Source of the DNA: a virus | Length of the DNA stretch: 21,256 nt | Direction: 5' to 3' (one strand) | IMG/VR virus record: IMGVR_UViG_3300009164_000420 | Location: 1 to 21,256 of that record | Part shown: positions 13,054-21,256 of the stretch, piece after piece | Layout: each line of letters starts with the position of its first letter | Numbering within the stretch: position 1 is the stretch's first letter | The notes under the pieces: generated by a model | The model's database searches: none | Told to the model about the DNA's origin: nothing | Seen by the model: the letters and a program-made list of their open reading frames with translations, nothing else | Program-made: the position numbers and the translations under genes

Positions 13054-15636
13054 ATGGCTGACTTTCGACTCGCTGAATCATCTATACTAAAAAACGAAAA
13101 TTACCTTCTTGAAAGAAATACCAAGGATCAGGCAGCGGCTGACTCTGCAGTTGACTATAGTTTGTTTCCTAGCAACTTATCATCAAGAGAAAGTGCAGTA
13201 TTAGGGCGAGCAATAAAGAATGGTAGTAGTGATCCCGGTGATGCAGAATCGACTGCCAAATACCTGTTGAGTGGTGACAGCCTGGAAGAGCGTTCTGCAT
13301 TTTTAAAAAATGCTTTTGATGATGAAAATACTGCTGACAGAATAGCCGACAGGATGGATGCCGAAGCAGGTGCAAATACTGTGGGCACCATTGGCAATGA
13401 CGGTGCTGGCGGTGCAGGGGGCGGTGCAGGGGGCGGTGCAAGGGATAACCCGCTAGACGAGTATGCAAATTACACATACGGGTTAACCATGCGGGCAATA
13501 TCCCCATCGGGCTACGATGGTAGTAATAACAATGGACAAGTTTTAATTGCCAGTGCTGGCCGTCGCGGAAACGGATATGATCGTTCACCAGAATTCAATG
13601 AAGATTTCTATTTTGACAATTTCAAAATGACTGGTGTGATAGGATTAAATTCAAGAACTCGTTCATCAAATGTTATCACATTACAGTTCACTATTATAGA
13701 ACCCTACGGTATTACATTTATGAATCGGTTACTGGCGGTTGCTAAAGAGTTAGGCGCACAAAGTTGGCACGAAATGCCATTTGTTATGCAAATTGATTTT
13801 TATGGCAACAGTGATGACGGGGTGCCAATCAATCCATTGCCTGGGCAATCCAAGATTATTCCGTTTAAATTAATTGAGTGTAAAATAAAAGCATCCAGTC
13901 GTGGAGCAGAATATCAATGTAGTGCTGTGCCTTTTAATCACCAGGCATTCCAAGAAAGCGTTGCAACGACTCCTGCACTTTTTGAAATGCGGGCAACAAC
14001 TGTAAAAGACTTTTTTAGCAATGATGAAAAGTCAGGTAGCTACACAGATGCATTAAACAAGTATAGTAAGAAACTGGTAAAGCCAGTAAACACAAAAAAT
14101 CAAAAATACCAAGATACCGAAGACAAGTATATTTTTGAAATTGATGATGACATAGCCAAATCAAAAGTGGTAGGAAATAAAAAAGTTAGCACTGGCCGTA
14201 GTTCAATGGCCGATAAGAACAACAAAAAAGGAACTGCAGAGCAAGGTGCACAAGCAGCCAAAGGTGGCGCACCGGTAACGCTGGATTTAAGTACACAATT
14301 GATTAGTATTAATGCAGGAACATCGATTATTGACGTGATCAATTTGGTATTAAGAAATAGTGAATATTTAACCAAGCAAGTTGACGAGACTGGTTCCAAA
14401 CCAATTAATTGGTTTAAGATAATACCTAAAATTAAACTACTGAAGTTTGACAATACTAGAAAAGTATATCAAAAAGAAATCACCTATAAAGTAATAAAAT
14501 CATTGTACCATAACACCAAGTATCCTGGCGCACCAATGAAGTTACCAGACAAGTGGTCTAAAGAATACAATTACATGTACACCGGTTTAAATCAATCAAT
14601 CATCGATTTCAGCATTGATTTTGATACCATGTTCTATACAGCAATGACTGCTTATAGAACAAAAGAATCGGAACTTGAAACACAACCCGGAGAGACAAAA
14701 CCAGAATCTGGGGCGATTGATAACAAAACACAAGACAATGGCATTGCACCACTGAGCTTGCGATCTGTAGTGGCACAAACAGATGTAGCCAGTAAAGAGG
14801 GTGACAACGATGATAAATCTGTCGCAGCCGCTGACTTATACAAATCTATGATGAGTAGTTCACGCGGCGATATGATCAATATTAAATTAAAAATAGCCGG
14901 CGACCCGGAGTTTATCAAACAAGATGACTTTTATATATCAGATGCAAAAGGCGAATTGGCCAATGGTAGTATTACCTCAGACACCGGAGAAGTATTTGTT
15001 TATTTGCGATTCAGATCGCCTTCTGACTTAATACAAGAAACAGGGCTAATGGATTTTGAAACATACAAGGATACAGTATTCAGCGGGATATACAAAGTTA
15101 TCACAGTTGAGAACGTATTTGAACGCGGGCAGTTTACCCAGTTGTTAGATTTAGTTAGAATGTTTGACCAGCCCAACGATCAAGCCAATGGTGGCGTCGG
15201 CGGTGGTGCAGACAATGAACGTATATTTGTACCGGCTGGCGCAAAAGAATCGGCAGATGCTTTGGCAATAGACGAAGCCTCTAGACTAATGGATGGCGCA
15301 AAGATCGTACCGGCCATGGGCCCGGATTCTGCATGGGTCAAAGCTGGTGGCACAGAAACTGGTGGTGGTGCAGCCACTGGGAACCCAACCATGACAAATC
15401 AAACCAGGTTAGGTAATCCCAATATCACGCCAGGCAGTTTGCGTGATAGAGCCGCACAGGCCAATGCCGCCAGAATGCTAAAAGACACAGTGGACAGCCA
15501 AGCCGAATCCAACAGACCGGACAATGAGGCAGAGACTGCAAGATTGATAAACAGAGCCAATGCCGCCAAATTGTCTAGGATAAAAAACGAACCGATACCC
15601 GTAAACATACTAGGACCTGATACGTTCGGACCATAA
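13054..15636 (+). CDS. Large baseplate hub protein, gp27-like by position
   Basis: This 860-residue protein directly precedes the gp5-like spike gene, the place of a hub protein. Regions: charged N-terminus (1-110), Gly/Ala repeat linker (about 112-130), a beta-rich block (about 165-300, with VITLQFTIIEPYGITFMNRL and PFVMQIDFYGN), a Lys-rich low-complexity stretch (about 340-405), further globular segments (TQLISINAGTSIIDVINLVL; GDMINIKLKIAGDPEFI), then FSGIYKVITVENVFERGQFT, which resembles the closing strands of gp27-type tail hub domains, and a polar disordered tail (about 715-860). T4 gp27 has 391 residues, so this is more than twice as long. AGGA lies 8 bases before the ATG. Structural prediction would settle the hub assignment; direct sequence identity to T4 gp27 is not evident. 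Confidence 0.5.
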   Translation: MADFRLAESSILKNENYLLERNTKDQAAADSAVDYSLFPSNLSSRESAVLGRAIKNGSSDPGDAESTAKYLLSGDSLEERSAFLKNAFDDENTADRIADRMDAEAGANTVGTIGNDGAGGAGGGAGGGARDNPLDEYANYTYGLTMRAISPSGYDGSNNNGQVLIASAGRRGNGYDRSPEFNEDFYFDNFKMTGVIGLNSRTRSSNVITLQFTIIEPYGITFMNRLLAVAKELGAQSWHEMPFVMQIDFYGNSDDGVPINPLPGQSKIIPFKLIECKIKASSRGAEYQCSAVPFNHQAFQESVATTPALFEMRATTVKDFFSNDEKSGSYTDALNKYSKKLVKPVNTKNQKYQDTEDKYIFEIDDDIAKSKVVGNKKVSTGRSSMADKNNKKGTAEQGAQAAKGGAPVTLDLSTQLISINAGTSIIDVINLVLRNSEYLTKQVDETGSKPINWFKIIPKIKLLKFDNTRKVYQKEITYKVIKSLYHNTKYPGAPMKLPDKWSKEYNYMYTGLNQSIIDFSIDFDTMFYTAMTAYRTKESELETQPGETKPESGAIDNKTQDNGIAPLSLRSVVAQTDVASKEGDNDDKSVAAADLYKSMMSSSRGDMINIKLKIAGDPEFIKQDDFYISDAKGELANGSITSDTGEVFVYLRFRSPSDLIQETGLMDFETYKDTVFSGIYKVITVENVFERGQFTQLLDLVRMFDQPNDQANGGVGGGADNERIFVPAGAKESADALAIDEASRLMDGAKIVPAMGPDSAWVKAGGTETGGGAATGNPTMTNQTRLGNPNITPGSLRDRAAQANAARMLKDTVDSQAESNRPDNEAETARLINRANAAKLSRIKNEPIPVNILGPDTFGP
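13408..13443 (+). repeat. Three tandem 12-bp repeats encoding Gly-Gly-Ala-Gly
   Basis: GGCGGTGCAGGG is repeated exactly twice (13408-13419, 13420-13431) and a third time with one change (13432-13443). In frame it gives a flexible Gly/Ala linker in the hub-like protein, a site prone to length change by slippage. Confidence 0.85.
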
Positions 15637-15650
15637 CACTTTAATAAACT

Positions 15651-17819
15651 ATGTCAACAACAGATCGCAGAGTAGGAAAAAAAGTACCGTTAGCGTTTAG
15701 GCGTGAAGATGCCTTGGGCGTCAGAATTGATTCGGGACCGTACATTGGAAAAATTAAAAACAACTTTGATCCAACCCGCACAGGTAGACTGCAAGTTTGG
15801 ATACCAGACATTGGCGCAGGCGATGAAAGTGATCCCAGTAACTGGAGAACAGTTAGCTACGCTAGTCCTTTCTTTGGAGCAACTGCACAACATGAAAACG
15901 ATAAAAATAACAAATTTAAAAACGTAAAACACACCTACGGGATGTGGTTTACTGTGCCGGACCTTGACAACTTTGTTATTTGTACCTTTATTGCCGGCGA
16001 TCCTATGCGAGGATTTTGGTTTGCATGTGTACCAAATCAATTGGGACAGCACATGGTTCCGGCTATTGCAGGATCTAAAAACTTAGATAAAGAGCAGATA
16101 GATGATTCTGTTGTTAAACAAATGTCCAAGGATGGGCCATTACCTGCGGTAGAATTTAACGAAATCTCAAATGAGGATTGGTCTAAGTTTACAGATCTAA
16201 AAAAACCCATCCACGAAGAGCAAACCAAAATACTTGTTGAGCAAGGTTTAGACAGAGATACAACTCGTGGTGTGGTTTCTAGTAGCAGCCAGCGTGAAAG
16301 TCCTAGCACAGTATTCGGTATTAGTACACCGGGTAGACCATTGAGTAATACCACATCGGGAGATGATTATAGAGTGTATGGACGAAAAGGCGGACATACC
16401 TTTGTCATGGATGATGGCGATTTTGAAGAGAAAAATAAACTAGTCAGATTGCGAACAAGCGGTGGTCATCAATTGATAATGAATGACACAGAAGAAGTTC
16501 TTTATATCAGCAACAGTACAGGCGATGCTTGGGTTGAACTAACCGGGTCAGGTAATGTGCATGTGTATGGTGGTTCAAGCATCAACATCAGAGCTAAAGA
16601 AAACTTTAACTTGCATGCGGACAAAGACATTAATATACATGCTGGCGGTAATTTCAATGTACTTAGTAAAAAAGCATTCAAGTTAGAAGGTGAAACAATC
16701 AGTAGCCTGAGTACCAAAGAAACAACTTTTTACGGCAGCGATTTAAAATTAGGAAGTTCTGGACAAATTAACATCGATCCTGCCGGAGCAGGTAGTTTCA
16801 CAGCAGGGCAGAATCTAACACTGGTAGGGCAACTTATTAAATTAAATTCGGGATCTGGTCCTGACGTAGAAAAACCCGAAGCTATAACTGTGTATGATTT
16901 AAACGAAGCAGAAAAAGACGGAAGTGGACAATGGCAAACCAAAGAGGCCAAACTCAAAAGTATCACAAAGATTGCACCCACACACGAACCATGGCCTAGA
17001 GAAGCTGGCAAGCCTAGTGCAACATCCAGTAGTGCATCGTCGGCTTCTAATGCGTCTGGCAGTGGAAATGGTGGAGCTGATGGCACTGGCGGAGCTGATA
17101 GTAATACAGGAACAAGTGCCGCTCCGTCTAATAAAGTAGTCACAGGGTCCGACGGTATTTCTGTAGACAACGCTGGAAAACCGGTGGTCAGTGGTACAAA
17201 CAGCAGTTCAGACGTTGGACCAACAGAAGCATTGACCAAGAGTGTCAGAAAGCCAGCTGACAAAAGTTACATGTCCAGAGACGACAATCCCACACCAAGT
17301 GCGGGTATTGGTCCACTAGATGCAACTCAAGTTAAAGCATTAAAAACACAAATTGCACTCAGCGAAAGTGGATACAACTATGGAGCAACAGAGGCTGCTC
17401 GTGGCAATTACTTAGGCAAGTACCAAATTGGTGGAGCAGTATTGTCGGATCAAGGTTACATCAAACCAGATGCTTACGCAAAATATGGAACTTCTGCTGT
17501 GAACTATCCTAGCAGTTGGACAGGTAAAGATGGCGTCACTTCCAAAGATTCGTTCTTGGCAAACCCAACTGCACAAGAAGCATCCATGGATAGATTACTA
17601 CAGTCAAATTATAAAACCTTATCTAAGATAGGTGCAGTTAACGGTTCTGACGATTCTGCTACGGTGGCAGGTATGTTAAGTACCAGCCACCTATTGGGCG
17701 CAGGCGGCGCAAAAACTTGGAGAAGAACAGGAGAGGGTGCCGATGCCAATAACACATCAGGCACCAGCTATTTCAACATGGGCCGATACGCTGTAAATGT
17801 GTTGGCTAAAACAGGTTAA
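15651..17819 (+). CDS. 5: gp5-like central spike protein with C-terminal lysozyme/transglycosylase-like domain
   Basis: This 722-residue protein has the modules of the cell-puncturing spike in a changed order. The N-terminal OB-fold-like domain (about 28-135) includes YIGKIKNNFDPTRTGRLQVW and YGMWFTVPDLDNFVIC; a linker follows; then a beta-helix of short repeats (about 240-405: GGHTFVMDDGD, RLRTSGGHQLIMNDTEE, INIRAKENFNLHADKDINIH). A Ser/Ala/Gly/Asn linker lies at about 450-500. The C-terminal domain (about 554-722) has ALSESGYNYG with Glu572 as a likely catalytic acid and GKYQIG at 589-594, like the G-x-x-Q-I motif of lytic transglycosylases. In T4 gp5 (575 residues) the lysozyme domain sits between the OB-fold and the beta-helix. 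It would cut peptidoglycan during injection. It follows the hub gene and precedes gp25. Confidence 0.85.
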   Translation: MSTTDRRVGKKVPLAFRREDALGVRIDSGPYIGKIKNNFDPTRTGRLQVWIPDIGAGDESDPSNWRTVSYASPFFGATAQHENDKNNKFKNVKHTYGMWFTVPDLDNFVICTFIAGDPMRGFWFACVPNQLGQHMVPAIAGSKNLDKEQIDDSVVKQMSKDGPLPAVEFNEISNEDWSKFTDLKKPIHEEQTKILVEQGLDRDTTRGVVSSSSQRESPSTVFGISTPGRPLSNTTSGDDYRVYGRKGGHTFVMDDGDFEEKNKLVRLRTSGGHQLIMNDTEEVLYISNSTGDAWVELTGSGNVHVYGGSSINIRAKENFNLHADKDINIHAGGNFNVLSKKAFKLEGETISSLSTKETTFYGSDLKLGSSGQINIDPAGAGSFTAGQNLTLVGQLIKLNSGSGPDVEKPEAITVYDLNEAEKDGSGQWQTKEAKLKSITKIAPTHEPWPREAGKPSATSSSASSASNASGSGNGGADGTGGADSNTGTSAAPSNKVVTGSDGISVDNAGKPVVSGTNSSSDVGPTEALTKSVRKPADKSYMSRDDNPTPSAGIGPLDATQVKALKTQIALSESGYNYGATEAARGNYLGKYQIGGAVLSDQGYIKPDAYAKYGTSAVNYPSSWTGKDGVTSKDSFLANPTAQEASMDRLLQSNYKTLSKIGAVNGSDDSATVAGMLSTSHLLGAGGAKTWRRTGEGADANNTSGTSYFNMGRYAVNVLAKTG

Positions 17820-17827
17820 ATACTACT

Positions 17828-18205
17828 ATGACTACATACTTTGGATTCAGTACCTATAATAGATTACGCAAGTTTACCTTGACAGACTTTGACTTGGTTA
17901 GGCAGGATCTGTTCAATCACTTTTCAATTCGCAAGGGCGAAAAACTCATGAATCCAAAATTTGGCACAATAATTTGGGATCTGTTGTTTGAACCCTTGAC
18001 AGATAACATCAGAGACATTATCACAGATGACATCAAAACAATTGTTGAATACGACCCGCGGATCGCAGCCGACAATGTTGTTATTACCGAGTACGACCGC
18101 GGAATTCAAATTGAATTAGAGTTAAGATATGTGTTAACAAATCAATCCAGTGCAATGGCACTAAAGTTCGAGAGAGATTCAAGAACTTTAACACTTGGCG
18201 GTTAA
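17828..18205 (+). CDS. 25: gp25-like baseplate wedge protein
   Basis: A 125-residue member of the gp25/GPW family (T4 gp25 has 132 residues). Visible features are the N-terminal FTLTDFDLVRQDLFNHFSIR, the conserved GEKLMNPKFGTIIWDLLFEP (residues about 38-57, ending in the characteristic E-P), and PRIAADNVVITEYDRGIQIE. It is a core wedge component that links to gp6 and gp53 and starts the sheath. It begins 8 bases after the gp5-like stop, with AGG just upstream in the gp5 end, and is followed by gp6, as in many contractile tail clusters. Confidence 0.94.
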   Translation: MTTYFGFSTYNRLRKFTLTDFDLVRQDLFNHFSIRKGEKLMNPKFGTIIWDLLFEPLTDNIRDIITDDIKTIVEYDPRIAADNVVITEYDRGIQIELELRYVLTNQSSAMALKFERDSRTLTLGG

Positions 18206-18223
18206 CATACTATATTATAGTAA

Positions 18224-18231
18224 AATAAATA
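18224..18231 (+). promoter_or_regulatory. T4-type late promoter-like box for gp6
   Basis: AATAAATA, 7 of 8 matches to the late consensus, 28 bases before the ATG at 18252, with a predicted start near 18238. It lies in the 46-base gap after gp25, suggesting gp6 has an additional late promoter. Confidence 0.45.
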
Positions 18232-18251
18232 CATAAACAGAGTTTTATAAC

Positions 18252-21200
18252 ATGGCCATTATTTCTCGTCAAACAGGTCTGCTGTCAGCAGAAAACTGGA
18301 AAAAAATATATCAAACCTTCCGTGAGGCAGATTTCACTACCTATGATTTCGAAACCTTGCGAAAGAGCATGATTGATTACATCAAAATATATTATCCAGA
18401 GGACTTCAACGATTTCACTGAAAGCAGTGAATTTATTGCTCTAATCGACCTGATTGCGTTCTTGGGACAGAGTTTGGCGTTTAGAACAGACTTAAATGCT
18501 AGAGAAAACTTCCTAGACACAGCAGAACGCCGCGATAGTGTACTTAAACTGGCCAAACTAATTAGCTATAACCCCAAGCGTAGTATTCCTGCATCTGGCT
18601 ATCTAAAAATAGACAGTATAACCACAACTGAAAACATCTATGACAGTGACGGATTCAACCTCAGCAACGTTATCATCAATTGGAATGACCCTGCCAACGA
18701 TAGCTGGCTAGAACAGCTTACTACCGTTTTAAATAGTGCATTAACTAGCAGTCAAATTGTTGGCCGCCCTGGCAACTCACAGACATTAAACGGAGTTGTA
18801 ACAGATGAATACAGCCTGAACATTGTATCCAGTGTTATTCCTGTGTTTAGATACGACTCGTCTGTGGGCGGTAAGAGCACTTCATTTGAAGTAACCAGTG
18901 CTACCACTGCAGATCAATCATATGTATACGAAGCCGCGCCGGACTTTAGCAAAGTTTTTAATATCTTATACAGAAACGACAACAACGGTAACTCCAGCAA
19001 CAACACCGGTTACTTCTTTTACTTCAAGCAAGGTGAACTGGGTAGCTTTGATTTTAATATTCCTGAGTCGTTGCCTAATAAAATAGTCAACGTTGACATC
19101 AATAATATCAACAACACCGACGTTTGGTTGTACAGCTTGAACAGCGATGGTACTACACAAAATCTTTGGACCAAGGTTCCAGCAACATCTGGTATCAATG
19201 TAATTTATAATGATATCAATGATCGCAATTTATATCAAGTTAACACACGGTCGGCGGATCAAATCAGCTTAGTATTCGGAGATGGTTCATTCTCGAACAC
19301 TCCACAAGGTAACTTTAGATTGTATTACAGAACTAGCAACGGATTGAACTACAGGATCACACCTGACGAAATGCGTGGTATTTCTATATCTTTTAACTAC
19401 ATTAGCCGTCAGAATCGCGAAGAAACTGTCACTTTCCGTGCCAGTTTAAAGTACACAGTGGCCAATGCCGCCACTAGAGAAAGTACTAACGACATTAAAC
19501 AAAAAGCACCACAACAGTACTATACTCAGAACCGAATGATCACCGGCGAAGATTACAATATCTTGCCGTATACTTCGTTCAGTGAGATTGTTAAAGCCAA
19601 AGCCATTAATAGAACCAGTTCTGGCCTAAGCAGATACTTGGACATGCTGGACACAACTGGCAAATACAGCAGTACAAACATTTTTGGCCAAGATGGTGTA
19701 ATATACACTCGTACCTATTCCAAAACAACTAATTTTAGTTTTGACAACATAAACGACATAGAAAAAATTGTATCAACTCAAATACTTGGCAACCTCATGT
19801 CCAGTAAAGAAATGATACATTACTACTATGCTAATACAGCATTGTTCAATCTGTCAAGTGCAACCACAGCCGGTAATTTGATTGCTGGACGCCAGTATAT
19901 AATTGACAATCCTGGGTTTACTGATTTTACAGCATCAGGTGCATCTAGTAACACAGTTGGTGTTAACTTTATAGCAACCAATACAGGTACCAACATAGGT
20001 GTAGGTACAGGCACTGCCCGAGCAGTATTTGCAAGTTGGCATTTGAGTACTGCAGGAACCAACAGTGCAACAGGTTACTTTGTAGCCAACGATAGTCCAT
20101 TGGCAATTTCGACCACAGTGGGATCTAATGCCAAATACCTACGAACAGGTGCAACTATTAAATTTGTTCCTCCTAATGGATATTACTTTAATGTGTCTAA
20201 TGTGTTGGTTCCTGGTGTACCCACATTGGCTGGTGATAAAACAGAAATGTATGCTAGCATTGTAGAAGTTGTAGGAAACGGAAACAACAACGGCGTAGGA
20301 AACTTTATCAATGGAGTTGGCCCTGTTACCCTAAACACCAAAGTGCCAACCGGTGCGTTAATTGATAAAATAATTCCAGTGTATAAAAATTCTTTTGGCA
20401 CTGGCTTTAGAGACATAGTGGTCAACAACATATTTAATTACATTAATTTTGGCCTAGCATACAGTTCAACACAACAGACGTGGAGACTGATAACTGCGGC
20501 TGCTCTGGCAACTGATACGTCGTGGTATTTAAAGTTTGTTTATAACAACACCACAGACCAGTATACCATAACATACCGAGGACTAGACTATATTTTCCAC
20601 AGTCCAATGGAAACAACATTTTACTTTGATAAATCATTGAAAATATATGATAGTAAAACAGCATCAGTTATCTATGATCATATCAAGATATTAAAAACCA
20701 ATTCGTTGCCTGACACACCGGGTGCACTGGGTAGAGATGTCACCTGGAGTGTTTATAATCAGGTGGTCGATGCTGACGGTAATATTGATAGCAGTAGAAT
20801 ATATCTAACCTTTTCAGACAGTGACAGTGACGGAGTACCAGACGATCCTAGACTATTTGAATTTTTAGTTAATCCTGCAGTTAGTGCTAGTACAAAAAAG
20901 ATTTTCTTTAAATCTGTCACTGGCACTGATTACACCAAATATGTTGATTTGCAACTATTGGGTACAGACGAAATTATTGCCAGCTACGCATCACGTGCCG
21001 CTATATTGCCCGACGTTGACAACTACCTTCTTGGGCAGTTATTTTATGCCACACAAGAAGCGGCATTTTATAAAGTGATTGCAGGCCCACTGGTCGATGG
21101 AGAATTTACACAAACCGTTAGTACAGCGTTGACAGGTTATATTGCATACACTGGACGTCAGGACTTGTATTACCAATATAGACACAACTCTCCAAATACC

Positions 21201-21256
21201 CGTCGAGTTGATCCTAGTATCAGCAACATTGTTGATTTGTATGTGCTAACATCATC
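18252..21256 (+). CDS. 6: gp6-like baseplate wedge protein (3' end cut off)
   Basis: An ATG at 18252 opens a frame that I could follow to the right edge; 1001 codons are present. The N-terminus (SRQTGLLSAENWKKIYQTFR, then FTESSEFIALIDLIAFLGQS and DLNARENFLDTAERRDSVLK, then KLISYNPKRSIPASGY) is the conserved gp6 start. The last residues (RRVDPSISNIVDLYVLTSS) match the late part of the gp6/gpJ family, so probably little is missing except the C-terminal domain. T4 gp6 has 660 residues; this one exceeds 1000, with at least one inserted module (about residues 535-600, GRQYIIDNPGFTDFTASGAS... GVGTGTARAVF). gp6 forms the inner ring of the wedges with gp25 and gp53, both encoded just upstream. Confidence 0.92.
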   Translation, partial: MAIISRQTGLLSAENWKKIYQTFREADFTTYDFETLRKSMIDYIKIYYPEDFNDFTESSEFIALIDLIAFLGQSLAFRTDLNARENFLDTAERRDSVLKLAKLISYNPKRSIPASGYLKIDSITTTENIYDSDGFNLSNVIINWNDPANDSWLEQLTTVLNSALTSSQIVGRPGNSQTLNGVVTDEYSLNIVSSVIPVFRYDSSVGGKSTSFEVTSATTADQSYVYEAAPDFSKVFNILYRNDNNGNSSNNTGYFFYFKQGELGSFDFNIPESLPNKIVNVDINNINNTDVWLYSLNSDGTTQNLWTKVPATSGINVIYNDINDRNLYQVNTRSADQISLVFGDGSFSNTPQGNFRLYYRTSNGLNYRITPDEMRGISISFNYISRQNREETVTFRASLKYTVANAATRESTNDIKQKAPQQYYTQNRMITGEDYNILPYTSFSEIVKAKAINRTSSGLSRYLDMLDTTGKYSSTNIFGQDGVIYTRTYSKTTNFSFDNINDIEKIVSTQILGNLMSSKEMIHYYYANTALFNLSSATTAGNLIAGRQYIIDNPGFTDFTASGASSNTVGVNFIATNTGTNIGVGTGTARAVFASWHLSTAGTNSATGYFVANDSPLAISTTVGSNAKYLRTGATIKFVPPNGYYFNVSNVLVPGVPTLAGDKTEMYASIVEVVGNGNNNGVGNFINGVGPVTLNTKVPTGALIDKIIPVYKNSFGTGFRDIVVNNIFNYINFGLAYSSTQQTWRLITAAALATDTSWYLKFVYNNTTDQYTITYRGLDYIFHSPMETTFYFDKSLKIYDSKTASVIYDHIKILKTNSLPDTPGALGRDVTWSVYNQVVDADGNIDSSRIYLTFSDSDSDGVPDDPRLFEFLVNPAVSASTKKIFFKSVTGTDYTKYVDLQLLGTDEIIASYASRAAILPDVDNYLLGQLFYATQEAAFYKVIAGPLVDGEFTQTVSTALTGYIAYTGRQDLYYQYRHNSPNTRRVDPSISNIVDLYVLTS

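Noticed and set aside
16730-17263. 177-codon minus-strand ORF opposite the gp5-like gene
   Set aside because: Antisense shadow of the beta-helix and low-complexity linker; no supporting start signal.

Overview
The window is a piece of the genome of a T4-like (Tevenvirinae-type) contractile-tailed bacteriophage, probably assembled from an environmental sample. The evidence is a set of recognisable T4 homologues in T4-like order: portal gp20 with a gp67-like prohead core gene, the recombination pair gp47/gp46, the late sigma factor gp55, and the baseplate genes gp26, gp53, gp5, gp25 and gp6. There are no bacterial housekeeping genes. I saw no tRNA, CRISPR array, insertion sequence or integrase. 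Host and exact genus cannot be read from the sequence. Both ends are cut inside genes.

Layout. (1) Bases 1-5743, minus strand: a head and tail block with tape measure, portal, a small core protein, an acidic gp67-like core/scaffold protein, and the first 20 codons of another head gene. (2) Bases 5795-6861, plus strand: a gp26-like baseplate/tail assembly protein divergent from the tape-measure gene. It is followed by an overlapping -1 frame that has no ATG start and looks like a frameshift-dependent C-terminal extension. (3) Bases 6862-7352: a roughly 490-base convergent region with a terminator, palindromes and only doubtful tiny ORFs. (4) Bases 7353-11718, minus strand: a PD-(D/E)XK-type nuclease, gp46, gp47 and gp55, a replication/recombination/late-transcription block. 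(5) Bases 11836-21256, plus strand: a closely packed baseplate operon, with a gp48/gp54-like tube protein, gp53, a large gp27-like hub protein, a gp5-like spike carrying a C-terminal muralytic domain, gp25, and an enlarged gp6 that runs off the window.

How it works together. gp55 should direct host RNA polymerase to T4-type late promoters (consensus TATAAATA). Two exact copies occur in the window, and both sit directly in front of structural operons (minus strand 5781-5774, plus strand 11811-11818). One-mismatch copies precede the portal, the gp67-like gene, the gp26-like gene and gp6. These promoters also decide two start codons, because the longer ORF starts would lie at or upstream of the predicted transcript start. 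gp46/47 plus the nuclease would handle DNA ends and recombination. The plus-strand genes build the baseplate and spike, and the minus-strand block builds the capsid and sets tail length.

The observations most worth following are the probable -1 frameshift in the gp26-like gene (two slippery heptamers plus a well-placed 10-bp stem), the missing conventional start codon of gp55 (an ATT start, a +1 shift or a homopolymer indel), and the overlapping divergent late promoters between the tape-measure and gp26-like genes.
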